From positions 1 to 34,342 of the forward strand of contig JAAELO010000895.1 of assembly GCA_024226555.1 (NCBI GenBank): a stretch of 34,342 nt of DNA, read 5' to 3'. Numbering within the stretch: the stretch's first letter is position 1; the number at the start of each line of letters is the position of its first letter. This DNA comes from Desulfobacterales bacterium (GTDB lineage Bacteria > Desulfobacterota > Desulfobacteria > Desulfobacterales > JAAELO01). This document shows positions 1-8,689 of this stretch, piece by piece. The notes under the pieces are model-generated. The model saw nothing but the letters and a program-made list of their open reading frames with translations. It had not been told where the DNA came from and ran no database searches. Made by a program: the position numbers and the translations under genes.

Positions 1-296
1 ACTTCAGCTTTTGCAATTATAAGATCAGAAGATTTATTTGCATTATCTTTCATCTGATCTATAACTTTCTGAGAGTTTAACATAATTCTTTTAAATGTTT
101 CCTCTCTGTTTTTATACTCCTGGGATTCAAGTTTCAGATTTTGAATCTCTTTTCTGTAATCTTCATTTTCATGTAAAAGCTCTTCAAAACCAGAAGCCAC
201 TTCTTCAAGGAATCTATCAACTTCCTGGCTATCAAAACCACGTACTCTGGTGGTAAATTTCTGTTGTTGTATATCCATTGGTGTTAATTTAATCAT
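1..296 (-). CDS. divIVA: DivIVA family cell-division/polarity protein (3' part outside window)
   Basis: Reading the minus strand from the ATG at 294-296 gives about 98 residues that run off the window edge. The N-terminus carries the DivIVA signature: TPMDIQQQKF, then RGFD, then a run like EVDRFLEEVA. A charged coiled-coil follows (Glu/Lys/Gln rich, about residues 35-98). DivIVA proteins bind curved membranes at division sites and poles through this N-terminal segment and polymerise through the coiled coil. An AAAGG ribosome site lies about 8 nt before the ATG. The gene starts 13 nt after the yggT stop on the same strand, the arrangement seen in many bacteria where both belong to a division/envelope cluster. 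The identification rests on the N-terminal motif; the length of the complete protein is unknown. Confidence 0.88.
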   Translation of the reverse strand, partial: MIKLTPMDIQQQKFTTRVRGFDSQEVDRFLEEVASGFEELLHENEDYRKEIQNLKLESQEYKNREETFKRIMLNSQKVIDQMKDNANKSSDLIIAKAE

Positions 297-309
297 ATCT
301 ATAACCTTT

Positions 310-606
310 CTAATGAAGAGAGCTGGCAAAAATTTTAAGTGAATTAATTACAGCACTTTGAAGAAACATTATGATAAAAATAACAATAATAGGGGATATA
401 TCTATACCACCTAAATCCGGTAGCATTTTTCTAAGTCTGTATAATACTGGTTCCGTAATTTTATTTATAAACTGAACAATTGGGTTATTTGGGTCAGGGC
501 TTACCCATGAAAGTACAGCTCTGGCTATTACCACATACATATAAAGATCTAAAATAATACCAAGTATTAATGCAAATGCACCAATGAAGTTTCCAACTAC
601 ATACAT
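310..606 (-). CDS. yggT: YggT family integral membrane protein
   Basis: A 98-residue hydrophobic protein with two membrane spans (about residues 8-32 and 70-90). Between them is the family signature around SWVSPDPNNPIVQFI and TEPVLYRLRKMLP. YggT/YlmG proteins are small inner-membrane proteins linked to envelope or osmotic functions and, in Gram-positive bacteria, to the division cluster; their biochemical role is unsettled. GAGG about 10 nt upstream supports the ATG at 604-606. The gene is followed directly by divIVA on the same strand, so the two are probably co-transcribed. The length matches the single-repeat form of the family (about 90-100 residues). Confidence 0.9.
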   Translation of the reverse strand: MYVVGNFIGAFALILGIILDLYMYVVIARAVLSWVSPDPNNPIVQFINKITEPVLYRLRKMLPDLGGIDISPIIVIFIIMFLQSAVINSLKIFASSLH

Positions 607-736
607 TTTAATAAGTCCTCACAATATTAGAATCAAGTTGAAGAATACATGGAGTTCTCATTGTTAGTCAAGTTTTTTCAATTGTTTGTTTCAATCATAG
701 AGGTAGACTATATTTATAGTTTTATAATATTAAAAA

Positions 737-1555
737 TTATAAACTATCTGAAATATACTTATCCATAGTTTGGTCAAAGCATTTTATGATCTCTTTTACA
801 TATGGTTCTTTTATTGAATTAAGTTGGAAATCACCAATGGATGATATTGGTAGAAATCCAATGGAAGTTCCTGTCAGAAATGCGCCTTTTATTTTTTTGA
901 TATCATCTGTATGAAGCAACTTTTCCTGAACATCAAATCCTTTATTTTTACATATCTTAAGGATATATTTCCTCGTAATGCCTTGAAGAACCTTATTAGC
1001 AGGTGGTGTGTATATCGATTGACCCAAAACAAAAAAAATGTTTGACCTTGCTCCTTCAGTGATAAAATTGTCTTTATTAACAAGAAGGGCTTCTCTGGCA
1101 TTCTCTTTTTTTGTGAGCTTACTAACCCTGCTTTTGAAAGCATCCTTTAGAGTTTTAAAATTTGGATTTTCCCTCTCTCCTTTAAAGAGAATAGTATGAA
1201 CGCCCTCTTCGTAGTTCTCTTTTTTAGGATAGTTGGACTTAACCATATAGGTTAGAAAGGTTTTTTCCCTTGAACATATGACTTTCACATTATTATTTCT
1301 TTTGTTATTTTTCTTAACTAACTCATTGATCTTTTCTTTAATAGATTTATCACTGCATTCAAATGGAATTATCATATTTTTTGCAGAAAATCGCATTCTG
1401 TTCATATGTTCTTCTAAAAAAAGAGCAACACCATTAACAACTTTTATAACTTCATAGACAGAATCATTTTCCAGGCTATTAAATATATCATTATCACTGG
1501 TTGGAGTGAGTTTATTATTTTTAAAATAATATTTGAAAATCGCTTCGTTTTTCAT
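737..1555 (-). CDS. class IV aminotransferase (branched-chain/D-amino acid type)
   Basis: A 272-residue PLP enzyme of fold type IV. Seen directly: the N-terminal YEVIKVVNGVALFLEEHMNR segment typical of IlvE, D-amino-acid transaminase and PabC; the probable Schiff-base lysine K134 in NFKTLKD; E167 in the TEGARSNIFF motif that contacts the PLP ring nitrogen; and the QGITR turn near residue 191. These residues support a working transaminase or lyase. Substrate cannot be assigned: branched-chain amino acids, D-alanine and aminodeoxychorismate are all possible. The ribosome site is weak (AAGA about 8 nt before ATG). The gene stands between yggT and lpdA on the same strand, with the lpdA terminator just upstream, so it probably has its own promoter in 1556-1637. 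Confidence 0.82.
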   Translation of the reverse strand: MKNEAIFKYYFKNNKLTPTSDNDIFNSLENDSVYEVIKVVNGVALFLEEHMNRMRFSAKNMIIPFECSDKSIKEKINELVKKNNKRNNNVKVICSREKTFLTYMVKSNYPKKENYEEGVHTILFKGERENPNFKTLKDAFKSRVSKLTKKENAREALLVNKDNFITEGARSNIFFVLGQSIYTPPANKVLQGITRKYILKICKNKGFDVQEKLLHTDDIKKIKGAFLTGTSIGFLPISSIGDFQLNSIKEPYVKEIIKCFDQTMDKYISDSL

Positions 1556-1582
1556 ATCAAAATCTTATATTGTAGTAAAATG

Positions 1583-1596
1583 TATAAGAGGTTCCC
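1583..1596. repeat. solo end of the GGGAACCTC element family
   Basis: ATAAGAGGTTCCC followed by TTTA matches the terminus plus target flank of the small elements at 5217, 12956, 15684 and 25130. No second end is visible nearby. It is either a deletion remnant or a chance match; the match is about 12 of 13 bases. Confidence 0.35.
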
Positions 1597-1637
1597 TTTA
1601 ACATTTATGATCGGGTTTTTCCAGTGTATACTTTAAG

Positions 1638-1664
1638 AAAAAACCGGATAATTTCCGGTTTTTC
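1638..1664 (-). terminator. rho-independent terminator after lpdA
   Basis: Perfect 10-bp arms, AAAAACCGGA and TCCGGTTTTT, with a 5-nt loop and T-runs on both sides. It lies 19 nt past the lpdA stop on the minus strand. The A/T-rich arms would let it act in either direction. Confidence 0.85.
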
Positions 1665-1682
1665 AAAAAATATTTAAAAAAT

Positions 1683-3113
1683 CTACCCATGAAGCGACAT
1701 GTCAAGTGCTTTAAAAGATGCTTCAAGCATTGCTTCAGAAAGAGTTGGGTGAGCATGGATTGTTTCTGCAAGCTCTTTTACAGTGACACCTTTTTGAACA
1801 GCTAATGTTCCCTCTCCCAAAAGATCTGTTGCCTGGGGTCCAATAATATGAACACCAACAATTTTACCTGTTTTTATTTCTGAAATTATTTTTAACTGTC
1901 CCGCAATTTCACCTAAAACCTGAGCTTTTCCAAGGGTTCTAAATAGAATTGCATCACTCCTTATGTCTAACCCACTATCTTTAGCTGTTTCTTCAGTGTG
2001 TCCAACGTTTCCAATTTCAGGCATTGTAAAAACAGCTCCTGGAATTACATCATACTTCATCTTTCGACTTTTTCCTGTTGCATTATCCACCGCTACTTCA
2101 GCTTCAGTAGAAGCAACGTGTGCGAGCATTACTTTAGATGGACCAGTTATATCCCCTATTGCATAAACCCCATCCACATTTGTTTCCATTTTTTCATTTA
2201 CATTAATCCAGCCCTTTTCGTCGGTTTCAACTCCAATATTTGAAAGACCGATATCGTTTACAGGCGATCTTCCAATGCAAACAAGAATTTTATCAGCTTC
2301 AATTTCAAGAGGGGCTTTATCTTTCTCTTTAATTTTTTCTGCGAAAGGAGATGGTATTGTCACAGCTTTAACTTTTGATCCTTCCATATTAATTGTCTCA
2401 ACAACCCTATCAACATGAAATTTTATTTTGCGTTTTTTCATCTCCCGTTGTAGAATTGATGAACAATCAATATCAACAGATGGGAGAGGTAAAACCCGGG
2501 ACATTGCTTCAACAACAGTTACTTTTGATCCTAATGCTGATAGAATAAAAGCAAATTCACATCCTATTACTCCCCCTCCTATAATAACTATAGATTCCGG
2601 GATTTCAGTCATGTCAAGCAAGTGGTCACTGGATATGATTTTCTCACCATCGAATGGAAATACTGGTACATTTAAAGGCGTTGTTCCTGTTGCGATGATC
2701 AGCTTGTCCCAGTTTATCAAAGTTGACCCACCATCAGGAAGCTCAACTGTAACTTCATTCGGCCCTTTTATGTGAGCCGTACCTTTAATATGATTTATTT
2801 TATGATGTTTCAGGAGCCCTTCAATACCTTTTGTCTGACTGTTTATAATATTTGTTTTTCTTGTTTGAAGGCTTTCCATATCAGGCGTTGCTTTTTCGCC
2901 TAATTTAAGACCGAATTCAGAAGCTTTATTAATGCTTCCTAAAAGATCAGCAGATTTTTTAAAAATTTTGGAGGGTATGCAACCATAGTTGAGGCAAGTT
3001 CCTCCCACATTATATTTTTCTATTAAGGTAACTTCTGAACCCGACTGCGCTGCCCTAACTGCTGCGACATATCCTCCAGGACCTGCACCTATGATTGTAA
3101 TTTTTTTTGACAT
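1683..3113 (-). CDS. lpdA: dihydrolipoyl dehydrogenase (E3 / glycine cleavage L protein)
   Basis: A 476-residue flavoprotein that reoxidises the dihydrolipoyl arm with NAD+. Visible: the FAD-binding GAGPGG near residues 9-14; the redox-active disulfide C40/C45 in GGTCLNYGCIPSK; the NAD-binding IGGGVIGCEFA; the second FAD motif YAIGDI; and the C-terminal HAHPTLSEAMLEA with the catalytic His-Glu. An upstream ATG at 3126-3128 is in frame, but a textbook AAAGGAG sits just before the ATG at 3111-3113, so the shorter start is chosen. The gene is divergent from lrp-gcvT-gcvH-gcvPAB-lipBA, which makes it the likely L protein of that system. It could also serve 2-oxoacid dehydrogenases elsewhere. Confidence 0.95.
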   Translation of the reverse strand: MSKKITIIGAGPGGYVAAVRAAQSGSEVTLIEKYNVGGTCLNYGCIPSKIFKKSADLLGSINKASEFGLKLGEKATPDMESLQTRKTNIINSQTKGIEGLLKHHKINHIKGTAHIKGPNEVTVELPDGGSTLINWDKLIIATGTTPLNVPVFPFDGEKIISSDHLLDMTEIPESIVIIGGGVIGCEFAFILSALGSKVTVVEAMSRVLPLPSVDIDCSSILQREMKKRKIKFHVDRVVETINMEGSKVKAVTIPSPFAEKIKEKDKAPLEIEADKILVCIGRSPVNDIGLSNIGVETDEKGWINVNEKMETNVDGVYAIGDITGPSKVMLAHVASTEAEVAVDNATGKSRKMKYDVIPGAVFTMPEIGNVGHTEETAKDSGLDIRSDAILFRTLGKAQVLGEIAGQLKIISEIKTGKIVGVHIIGPQATDLLGEGTLAVQKGVTVKELAETIHAHPTLSEAMLEASFKALDMSLHG

Positions 3114-3207
3114 ATTAGCTCCTTTCATTTGTTATGTTTTATAATTTGCCATATACGTCGAAAATGTCAAGTTGTATTATTGTATTTGTAAATATTGCCA
3201 AATAATA

Positions 3208-3236
3208 TTGACAAGATGATCATTTTGCCCCATAAA
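3208..3236 (+). promoter_or_regulatory. candidate sigma70 promoter upstream of lrp-gcv
   Basis: TTGACA at 3208-3213, a 17-bp spacer and CATAAA at 3231-3236. The -35 is perfect and the -10 is weak. It lies about 170 bp before lrp in the 293-bp divergent region shared with lpdA. A 7-bp hairpin with arms CTAAAAC/GTTTTAG at 3314-3335 lies between it and lrp and could be an operator. No glycine riboswitch is recognisable here. Confidence 0.3.
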
Positions 3237-3406
3237 TAAAACTTAAGGTACATTAAAGTTAATAGCATTTAAAAAATGCTGCGTTTATCCAGTAGGATTT
3301 GGCTAAAAAAATACTAAAACGTTTCAGGGTTTTAGCACTAACAAAACATTGTAGTAGATATGGTCTCAAAGGTAAATCAGATTAAATCTTAATAAGGATA
3401 AATTTT

Positions 3407-3859
3407 ATGAAAATTGACAAAACAACAGTTGAAATAATTAACCGGCTAAAAGATGGAAGAACACCTTTTAAAAAAATTGCCGATGATCTGTCCCTTGCAG
3501 AAGGAACCGTTAGGTCAAGAGTCAAGAAACTGAAAGATGAAGGTATTTTAGAAATTACAGGTCTTGTTGATCCTGAAGCTATTCCCGGGCAGAGCATTGT
3601 AATGATCGGTGTGAAACTGAACACTATGGATCTTGTTGGGAAAGGTGAAGAGATCAGTAAACTTAAAGGCGTGGTTTCTGTGTGTGTTGTGACAGGTCGT
3701 TTTGATCTTGTAGTAACAACAGCTTTTAAAAAAGGTTTTGGACTTTTGGAATTTTATACAGAACAGATGTCCAAGGTTGGTGATGTTCAATCAGTTGAAA
3801 CTTTTGTTGTTTATAAAGCGTACAATTTAAAGGTTCCCTGCGAAGAGTGCAGTATATAA
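3407..3859 (+). CDS. Lrp/AsnC family transcriptional regulator
   Basis: 150 residues. An N-terminal winged helix-turn-helix (about residues 4-50: FKKIADDLSLAEGTVRSRVK) is joined to a C-terminal RAM/AsnC ligand-binding domain (about 62-140), with the family's GRFDLVVTTA strand. Lrp/AsnC proteins bind DNA as dimers or octamers and sense amino acids. It is the first gene of the gcv cluster, 28 nt before gcvT, and is divergent from lpdA. I infer that it controls both directions in response to glycine or a related amino acid. AAGGA before the ATG supports the start. The ligand cannot be read from sequence. Confidence 0.88.
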   Translation: MKIDKTTVEIINRLKDGRTPFKKIADDLSLAEGTVRSRVKKLKDEGILEITGLVDPEAIPGQSIVMIGVKLNTMDLVGKGEEISKLKGVVSVCVVTGRFDLVVTTAFKKGFGLLEFYTEQMSKVGDVQSVETFVVYKAYNLKVPCEECSI

Positions 3860-3887
3860 TAATTAAAAAAATTAAGAGGAAAATGAT

Positions 3888-5156
3888 ATGCAGGATAAAG
3901 TAAAAGCAACTAAGATGCATGAGTGGCATATGTCAAATGGTGCAAATATGGGTAATTTTGGAAATTACGATATGCCTTTATGGTACCCAAAAGGTGCAAA
4001 AGAGGAGCATCTTTCAGTTGTAACAGCTGCTGGTTTGTTTGATACAAGTCATATGGCAGCAGTTACAGTAACAGGAGAACATGCCTTTGATCTATTGCAA
4101 CTTTGTTTTTCAAAGGATCTTAATAGTTGCATTGGGAAAAGCAAAACCCCGATCGAAATTGGTAAATGTGTTTATGGAGTTTTTCTTGATGAAGAAGGTG
4201 GTGTGATTGATGATGCCATAGTTTATAAGCTCGAGACCAATATCTATATGATTGTTGTTAATGCCGCTATGGGAGGAACGATAGCAGCGACACTTGAATC
4301 AAAAAAAGAGAACAACATTGTAATGATTGAAGATCTTACCGATAAACTTGGTAAGATGGATGTTCAGGGACCAAATTCAGCAAAAATACTGTCCAAAATA
4401 ATTAAAAATCCTGAGAAAGTATTTGAATCCTTTGGTTATTTCAACTTTAAAGGACATCACAATGATGCATCGATGCTTTCGGACGATGTAAGACTTCTTG
4501 ATGGCACACCAATTCTTCTTTCACGAACAGGTTATACCGGTGAATTTGGATTTGAGATATTTGTTGATGAAAATAAAACCCTTGAACTCTGGGAAAAAAT
4601 CATTGAAGCAGGTGCAGAATTTGACCTTGTTCCATGTGGACTTGCTTCAAGGGATTCTCTGAGAGCAGGAGCGGTTCTTCCTTTATCACACCAGGATATA
4701 GGTTCATGGCCATTTTCGAATAATCCATGGCACTTTGCACTTCCTTATAATGTTACAATATCAGATTTTACAAAGGATTTTGTAGGAGCTTCCGCTTTAA
4801 AAAATATTAAAGATAGAAAATATACATATCCCTTTGCTGGCTTTGATCTTCGTAAAATTGCAACGGAGAATAGTAAAGTTTTAGATGAGAGTGGTAACGA
4901 AATTGGAACAGTTTTAACCTGTGCAACAGATATGGCCATTGGAAGAAGTGATGGTAAAATATACAGCATAACTTCCCCTGATAAGCCTGAAATGAAAATT
5001 AAAGGACTGTGTTGCGGATTCGTTCAAATTAACACTCTTACAAAATCTGGTCAGACTATATACCTGAGTGATGGTAAAAGAAAACTGAAAGTTGAAATAA
5101 GAAGTGATGTTCGCCCTGACAGAACAGCACGAAAAAGAATAAAAGATATGATTTAA
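3888..5156 (+). CDS. gcvT: aminomethyltransferase, glycine cleavage T protein (long form)
   Basis: A 422-residue GcvT-family protein, longer than the usual 360-375. T protein moves the aminomethyl carbon from lipoylated GcvH to tetrahydrofolate, releasing ammonia. Family landmarks: HMAAVTVTG near residue 55; the folate-site region with MDVQGPNSA; the RTGYTGEFGFEIF block; and ASRDSLRAGAVLPLSHQDI, equivalent to the invariant LGARDxLRxEAG region. The C-terminal domain is the expected barrel ending in RSDVRPDRTARK. AGAGG about 10 nt upstream marks the start. It is followed by gcvH after a 278-nt gap filled by a mobile element. The divergent sequence suggests the long GcvT subgroup; a folate-dependent paralog with another substrate is less likely, given the operon. 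Confidence 0.88.
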   Translation: MQDKVKATKMHEWHMSNGANMGNFGNYDMPLWYPKGAKEEHLSVVTAAGLFDTSHMAAVTVTGEHAFDLLQLCFSKDLNSCIGKSKTPIEIGKCVYGVFLDEEGGVIDDAIVYKLETNIYMIVVNAAMGGTIAATLESKKENNIVMIEDLTDKLGKMDVQGPNSAKILSKIIKNPEKVFESFGYFNFKGHHNDASMLSDDVRLLDGTPILLSRTGYTGEFGFEIFVDENKTLELWEKIIEAGAEFDLVPCGLASRDSLRAGAVLPLSHQDIGSWPFSNNPWHFALPYNVTISDFTKDFVGASALKNIKDRKYTYPFAGFDLRKIATENSKVLDESGNEIGTVLTCATDMAIGRSDGKIYSITSPDKPEMKIKGLCCGFVQINTLTKSGQTIYLSDGKRKLKVEIRSDVRPDRTARKRIKDMI

Positions 5157-5166
5157 AATTTCAGAA

Positions 5167-5190
5167 AATTCTAATGATTATTAGAGTTTA
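5167..5190. repeat. solo end of the GGGAACCTC element family
   Basis: AAATTCTAATGATTATTAGAG strongly resembles the element terminus in inverted orientation and forms a short palindrome (CTAAT/ATTAG). It starts 10 nt past the gcvT stop and 27 nt before the full copy at 5217. It is probably a remnant of an earlier insertion. Confidence 0.4.
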
Positions 5191-5216
5191 AAAAAACAGC
5201 AGGATTTTTAAATAAA

Positions 5217-5415
5217 GGGAACTAATAATTAGAATTTTGGATGAAATACAGCGTTTATAAAAGCTTTTAGTTTTATAAAAAAAAACGAGCCGATTCGTTT
5301 ATAAAGAAGGTTTTATTTTATAAAGTTTACAGTTTTTTTTGGGAAATAGTTCTGTTGTTTTGCTTTTTTAAACAACTTAAGTATTTCGCCAAAAGAGCAG
5401 TTATTAGAAATTCTC
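5217..5415 (+). mobile_element. small non-autonomous inverted-repeat element (MITE-like), copy A
   Basis: About 199 bp. It starts GGGAAC-TAATAATTAG and ends TTATTAGAAATTCTC, imperfect inverted repeats of one another. Flanking 4-bp TAAA copies (5213-5216 and 5416-5419) look like a target-site duplication. It shares a subterminal GGATGAAATAC / GTATTTCGCCAAAAGAG pair and an inner hairpin (GTTGTTT ... AAACAAC) with copies C and D. It encodes no protein. It lies between gcvT and gcvH and ends one base before the gcvH Shine-Dalgarno. Confidence 0.8.
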
Positions 5416-5434
5416 TAAATAAGGAGGAACAAAA

Positions 5435-5830
5435 ATGAAAGAGATAAACGAGCTAGTACTACCGGAAGATTATAAATATACAGCAGAACATGAGTGGGTA
5501 AAAAAAGATGGTGATACTCTTCAGATTGGAATTACTGATTATGCTCAGGATCAACTTGGGGATATCGTATTCGTAGAGTTCCCGGAAATTGGAGATTCTT
5601 TCGATAAAGATGAAACATTTGGAACTCTTGAGTCAGTAAAAGCTGTTTCGGATCTGTTCCTTCCTGTTGGTGGTGAGATTGTGGAAATTAATGAAGCTCT
5701 TGAAGATGAACCTGAACTTTTGAATTCAGATCCCAATGGAGCATGGATTGTAAAAATCAAACCATCAGATGAGAGTGAATTTGACTCACTGATGAGTAAA
5801 GAAGCGTACCTAAACCAACTGAAAGGATAA
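5435..5830 (+). CDS. gcvH: glycine cleavage system H protein
   Basis: A 131-residue lipoyl carrier. The lipoyl-attachment lysine K69 lies in GTLESVKAVSDL, and the family's YTAEHEWV start (residues 15-22) and LNSDPNGAWIVKI segment are present. GcvH shuttles the aminomethyl group between P, T and L proteins. A strong AAGGAGG at 5421-5427 sits 7 nt before the ATG and directly abuts the mobile element at 5217-5415. gcvPA follows after 4 nt. The length is normal for the family. Confidence 0.97.
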   Translation: MKEINELVLPEDYKYTAEHEWVKKDGDTLQIGITDYAQDQLGDIVFVEFPEIGDSFDKDETFGTLESVKAVSDLFLPVGGEIVEINEALEDEPELLNSDPNGAWIVKIKPSDESEFDSLMSKEAYLNQLKG

Positions 5831-5834
5831 TAAC

Positions 5835-7169
5835 ATGAGATATTTACCTCATACAGAAGAAGAGATATCTTCTATGCTGAAGGTTGTAGGGGTAAAAACG
5901 CTGGATGATCTATTCCCTACTATACCTGAAGATTGTAAAATGGAAGGAGATCTTAAGCTTCCGGAACCCATGACAGAATGGGAACTTAATGATCATATGG
6001 ACTCACTTGCCGGTAAAATGGGAAGTTCCAGTGAATATAAGGTTTTTGTTGGTGCAGGAAGTTACAATCATTTTATTCCGGAATCCATCAACTATCTTCT
6101 GGGAAGATCTGAGTTTTCTACAGCATATACACCTTATCAACCAGAGATCAGCCAGGGTACTCTTCAGGGCATTTTTGAATATCAGACACTTGTTGCAAGA
6201 CTCCTTGGAATGGATATCGCTAATGCTTCTATGTATGATGGAGCATCTGCTTTAGCCGAAGCGCTTTTAATGGCTATAAGAATAACCAGGAAAAAGAAAG
6301 TAGCTGTTTCAAAAGCAATCCACCCAAGCTACAGAAAAGTTGTTGAAACATATTTTCATCCAACTAAATATGAGATTGTAGAGATTCCATATTTGGATAA
6401 TGGAAGAATAGATCTTTCATCAATCACAAATGTTGGCGATTTTGCAGCCATTGCTGTCCAGTCACCTAATTTTTTTGGTGTTATAGAAGATTTAAAAGCA
6501 GTAAAAGCATTAACGGAAAGCGAGAAGAAAACAATGCTTGTTACTTGTTTTTCTGAACCACTTGCATATGGATTGTATAAAAATCCTGGAAGTCTGGGAG
6601 CAGATATTGTTTGTGGTGAAGGACAGAGCTTTGGAATTCCCCAGTCCTATGGAGGACCAGGTCTTGGAATGTTTGCATGTAATAATAAATTTATGAGAAA
6701 TGCCCCAGGAAGACTTATAGGTCAGACTACAGATCTTGAAGGAAAAAGAGCATATGTATTAACCCTTGCAACACGAGAACAGCATATAAGACGTGAGAAA
6801 GCGACTTCAAACATCTGTTCTAACCAGGGACTTTGTGCAATGACCTCTGCAATGTACATGGCATCAGTTGGTGGAACAGGCATAAAGAAACTTGCAAAGG
6901 TTAATTTTGACAAAACTGAGTACTTCAAATCTGAGCTTAAAAAGAAGGGTATTAAAATAAAATTTGATACCCCAACTTTTAATGAATTTGTAGCTGAATT
7001 TTCAGAGGGGTTTGATAAAACCCATAACAAACTTAAGGAAGAAAATATTATTGCAGGGCTTAAACTTGAAGATTACTACCCAGAACTGAAAAATAATTAT
7101 CTCTTCTGCATTACTGAAACAGCTAGCAAAGAAGATATTGATAAACTGGTCCAGGAGGTGACGAAATGA
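5835..7169 (+). CDS. gcvPA: glycine dehydrogenase (decarboxylating) subunit 1
   Basis: A 444-residue alpha subunit of the split P protein. It has the usual opening YLPHTEEEISSML, followed by FVGAGSYNHFIPESINYLLGRSEF and YTPYQPEISQGTLQGIFEYQ. It pairs with GcvPB to decarboxylate glycine and load the aminomethyl group onto GcvH. It lacks the PLP lysine, which is in GcvPB. Start 4 nt after gcvH, with AAGGA in the end of gcvH as ribosome site. The stop overlaps the gcvPB start (ATGA), which fits coupled translation of a 1:1 complex. Length is normal for the split form. Confidence 0.96.
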   Translation: MRYLPHTEEEISSMLKVVGVKTLDDLFPTIPEDCKMEGDLKLPEPMTEWELNDHMDSLAGKMGSSSEYKVFVGAGSYNHFIPESINYLLGRSEFSTAYTPYQPEISQGTLQGIFEYQTLVARLLGMDIANASMYDGASALAEALLMAIRITRKKKVAVSKAIHPSYRKVVETYFHPTKYEIVEIPYLDNGRIDLSSITNVGDFAAIAVQSPNFFGVIEDLKAVKALTESEKKTMLVTCFSEPLAYGLYKNPGSLGADIVCGEGQSFGIPQSYGGPGLGMFACNNKFMRNAPGRLIGQTTDLEGKRAYVLTLATREQHIRREKATSNICSNQGLCAMTSAMYMASVGGTGIKKLAKVNFDKTEYFKSELKKKGIKIKFDTPTFNEFVAEFSEGFDKTHNKLKEENIIAGLKLEDYYPELKNNYLFCITETASKEDIDKLVQEVTK

Positions 7170-8620
7170 ATGACAATATAGTTGCAAAAGGAATCGTTCA
7201 GGACGAATCTCTCCTTTGGGAAAAAGGCAAAAAAGGAAAAGAAGGATTCTCAGTTCCTAAAAATGATGTTGGATCTTTTGAAGTTGATAGTGATCTTTTG
7301 GGAGAAGGACCAGATTTTCCGGATCTTTCAGAAGTTGAAGTTGTCAGACACTACACAAGACTTTCCCAGTGGAACTTTGGTCTTGACACAGGGATGTACC
7401 CTTTGGGTTCCTGCACTATGAAGTACAATCCAAAAACCAATGAGAGACAAGCATCTCTTCCCGGTTTTGCAGGATCACATCCACTTCTTGCTGAAGAACT
7501 ATCCCAGGGCGCTTTAGAGCTAATTTATAATCTTGAACAACATCTCTGCGAAGTAACAGGAATGGATGCAATAAGCCTTCAACCAGCAGCAGGAGCTCAT
7601 GGTGAACTTGCCGGAATGTTAATTTTCCATGCATATCACCAAAAAAAAGGTGCTCAGAGAAATAAAATATTAATTCCAGATACAGCCCACGGAACAAACC
7701 CTGCAAGTGCCGCTCTTTGTGGATATAAGTCAATTCCGGTCCCTTCCAATGAAGATGGAATTCTTGATCCCAAAACTGTTGCTGAATTAATGGATGAAGA
7801 TACTGCTGGTATAATGATAACAAACCCTAATACATTAGGACTTTTTGAAGATAATATCCTTGAGATAAATAAGATTGTTCATGATAAAGGTGGTCTTGTT
7901 TATGCAGATGGTGCCAATATGAATGCGGTTATGGGTATTGTGCAGATGGGTAAAATAGGTGTGGATGTAATGCACCTTAATCTTCATAAAACCTTTTCAA
8001 CTCCACATGGTGGAGGTGGTCCAGGGTCCGGCCCTGTTTGTGTTACCAAAGAGCTTGAGAAATTTCTACCGGTACCAAGAGTAGAAAAACAGGGTGATAA
8101 GTTTATTCTTGTTGATAACAGACCAGATTCAATTGGAAAACTTCATGCTTTCTACGGAAATTTCAGCATTCTGATCAGAGCTTACAGTTATATCCTGACT
8201 ATGGGTAAGGACCTTAAAAAAGTTAGTCAATATGCTGTTCTTAGTGCAAATTACATCAAGGAAAAACTTCGGGGAGATTTCCATATTCCTTATGACAGAC
8301 CTTGTATGCACGAGTGTATAGTTAATGACAAACTTCAGGAAGAAAATCATGTATCAACACTTGATATAGCAAAAAGACTTATGGATTATGGCTTTCATCC
8401 GCCAACAATATATTTTCCACTTGTTGTTAGTGGGGCAATGATGATTGAACCTACTGAAACAGAGTCAAAGGAAGATATTGATAAGCTTATTGAAGTTTTA
8501 AAAATTATTGCCAAAGAGTCAAAAGAGAATCCCGATATGCTTAAGGAATCTCCTAAGTTTTGTCGAATGAGAAGACTGGATGAAACAACTGCGGCAAGAA
8601 AACCTTGTTTAACAGGGTAG
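7166..8620 (+). CDS. gcvPB: glycine dehydrogenase (decarboxylating) subunit 2, PLP-binding
   Basis: A 484-residue beta subunit of the split P protein. Landmarks: YPLGSCTMKYNP near residue 79; LQPAAGAHGELAG near 138; DTAHGTNPAS near 172; and the Schiff-base lysine K275 in NLHKTFSTPHGGGGPGSGP. It catalyses the PLP-dependent decarboxylation of glycine. GGAGG just before its ATG lies within the gcvPA coding end. It is followed by a terminator, so the gcv transcript probably ends or is attenuated before lipB. Confidence 0.97.
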   Translation: MNDNIVAKGIVQDESLLWEKGKKGKEGFSVPKNDVGSFEVDSDLLGEGPDFPDLSEVEVVRHYTRLSQWNFGLDTGMYPLGSCTMKYNPKTNERQASLPGFAGSHPLLAEELSQGALELIYNLEQHLCEVTGMDAISLQPAAGAHGELAGMLIFHAYHQKKGAQRNKILIPDTAHGTNPASAALCGYKSIPVPSNEDGILDPKTVAELMDEDTAGIMITNPNTLGLFEDNILEINKIVHDKGGLVYADGANMNAVMGIVQMGKIGVDVMHLNLHKTFSTPHGGGGPGSGPVCVTKELEKFLPVPRVEKQGDKFILVDNRPDSIGKLHAFYGNFSILIRAYSYILTMGKDLKKVSQYAVLSANYIKEKLRGDFHIPYDRPCMHECIVNDKLQEENHVSTLDIAKRLMDYGFHPPTIYFPLVVSGAMMIEPTETESKEDIDKLIEVLKIIAKESKENPDMLKESPKFCRMRRLDETTAARKPCLTG

Positions 8621-8640
8621 AAATTTAAGTTACAAATATA

Positions 8641-8677
8641 GGGTCGGTTCTTATATAGGAATCGACCTTTTTATTTT
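8641..8677 (+). terminator. rho-independent terminator after gcvPB
   Basis: Arms GGTCGGTTC (8642-8650) and GAATCGACC (8659-8667) with one mismatch, followed by TTTTTATTTTTTT. It lies 21 nt after the gcvPB stop and ends close before lipB, so lipB-lipA expression probably depends on read-through or on a promoter within this stretch. Confidence 0.8.
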
Positions 8678-8689
8678 TTTATTGGAATT

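Noticed and set aside
3114-3406. Glycine riboswitch upstream of the gcv genes
   Set aside because: No tandem aptamer-like G-rich conserved cores could be found; only a short AT-rich hairpin and a candidate promoter.
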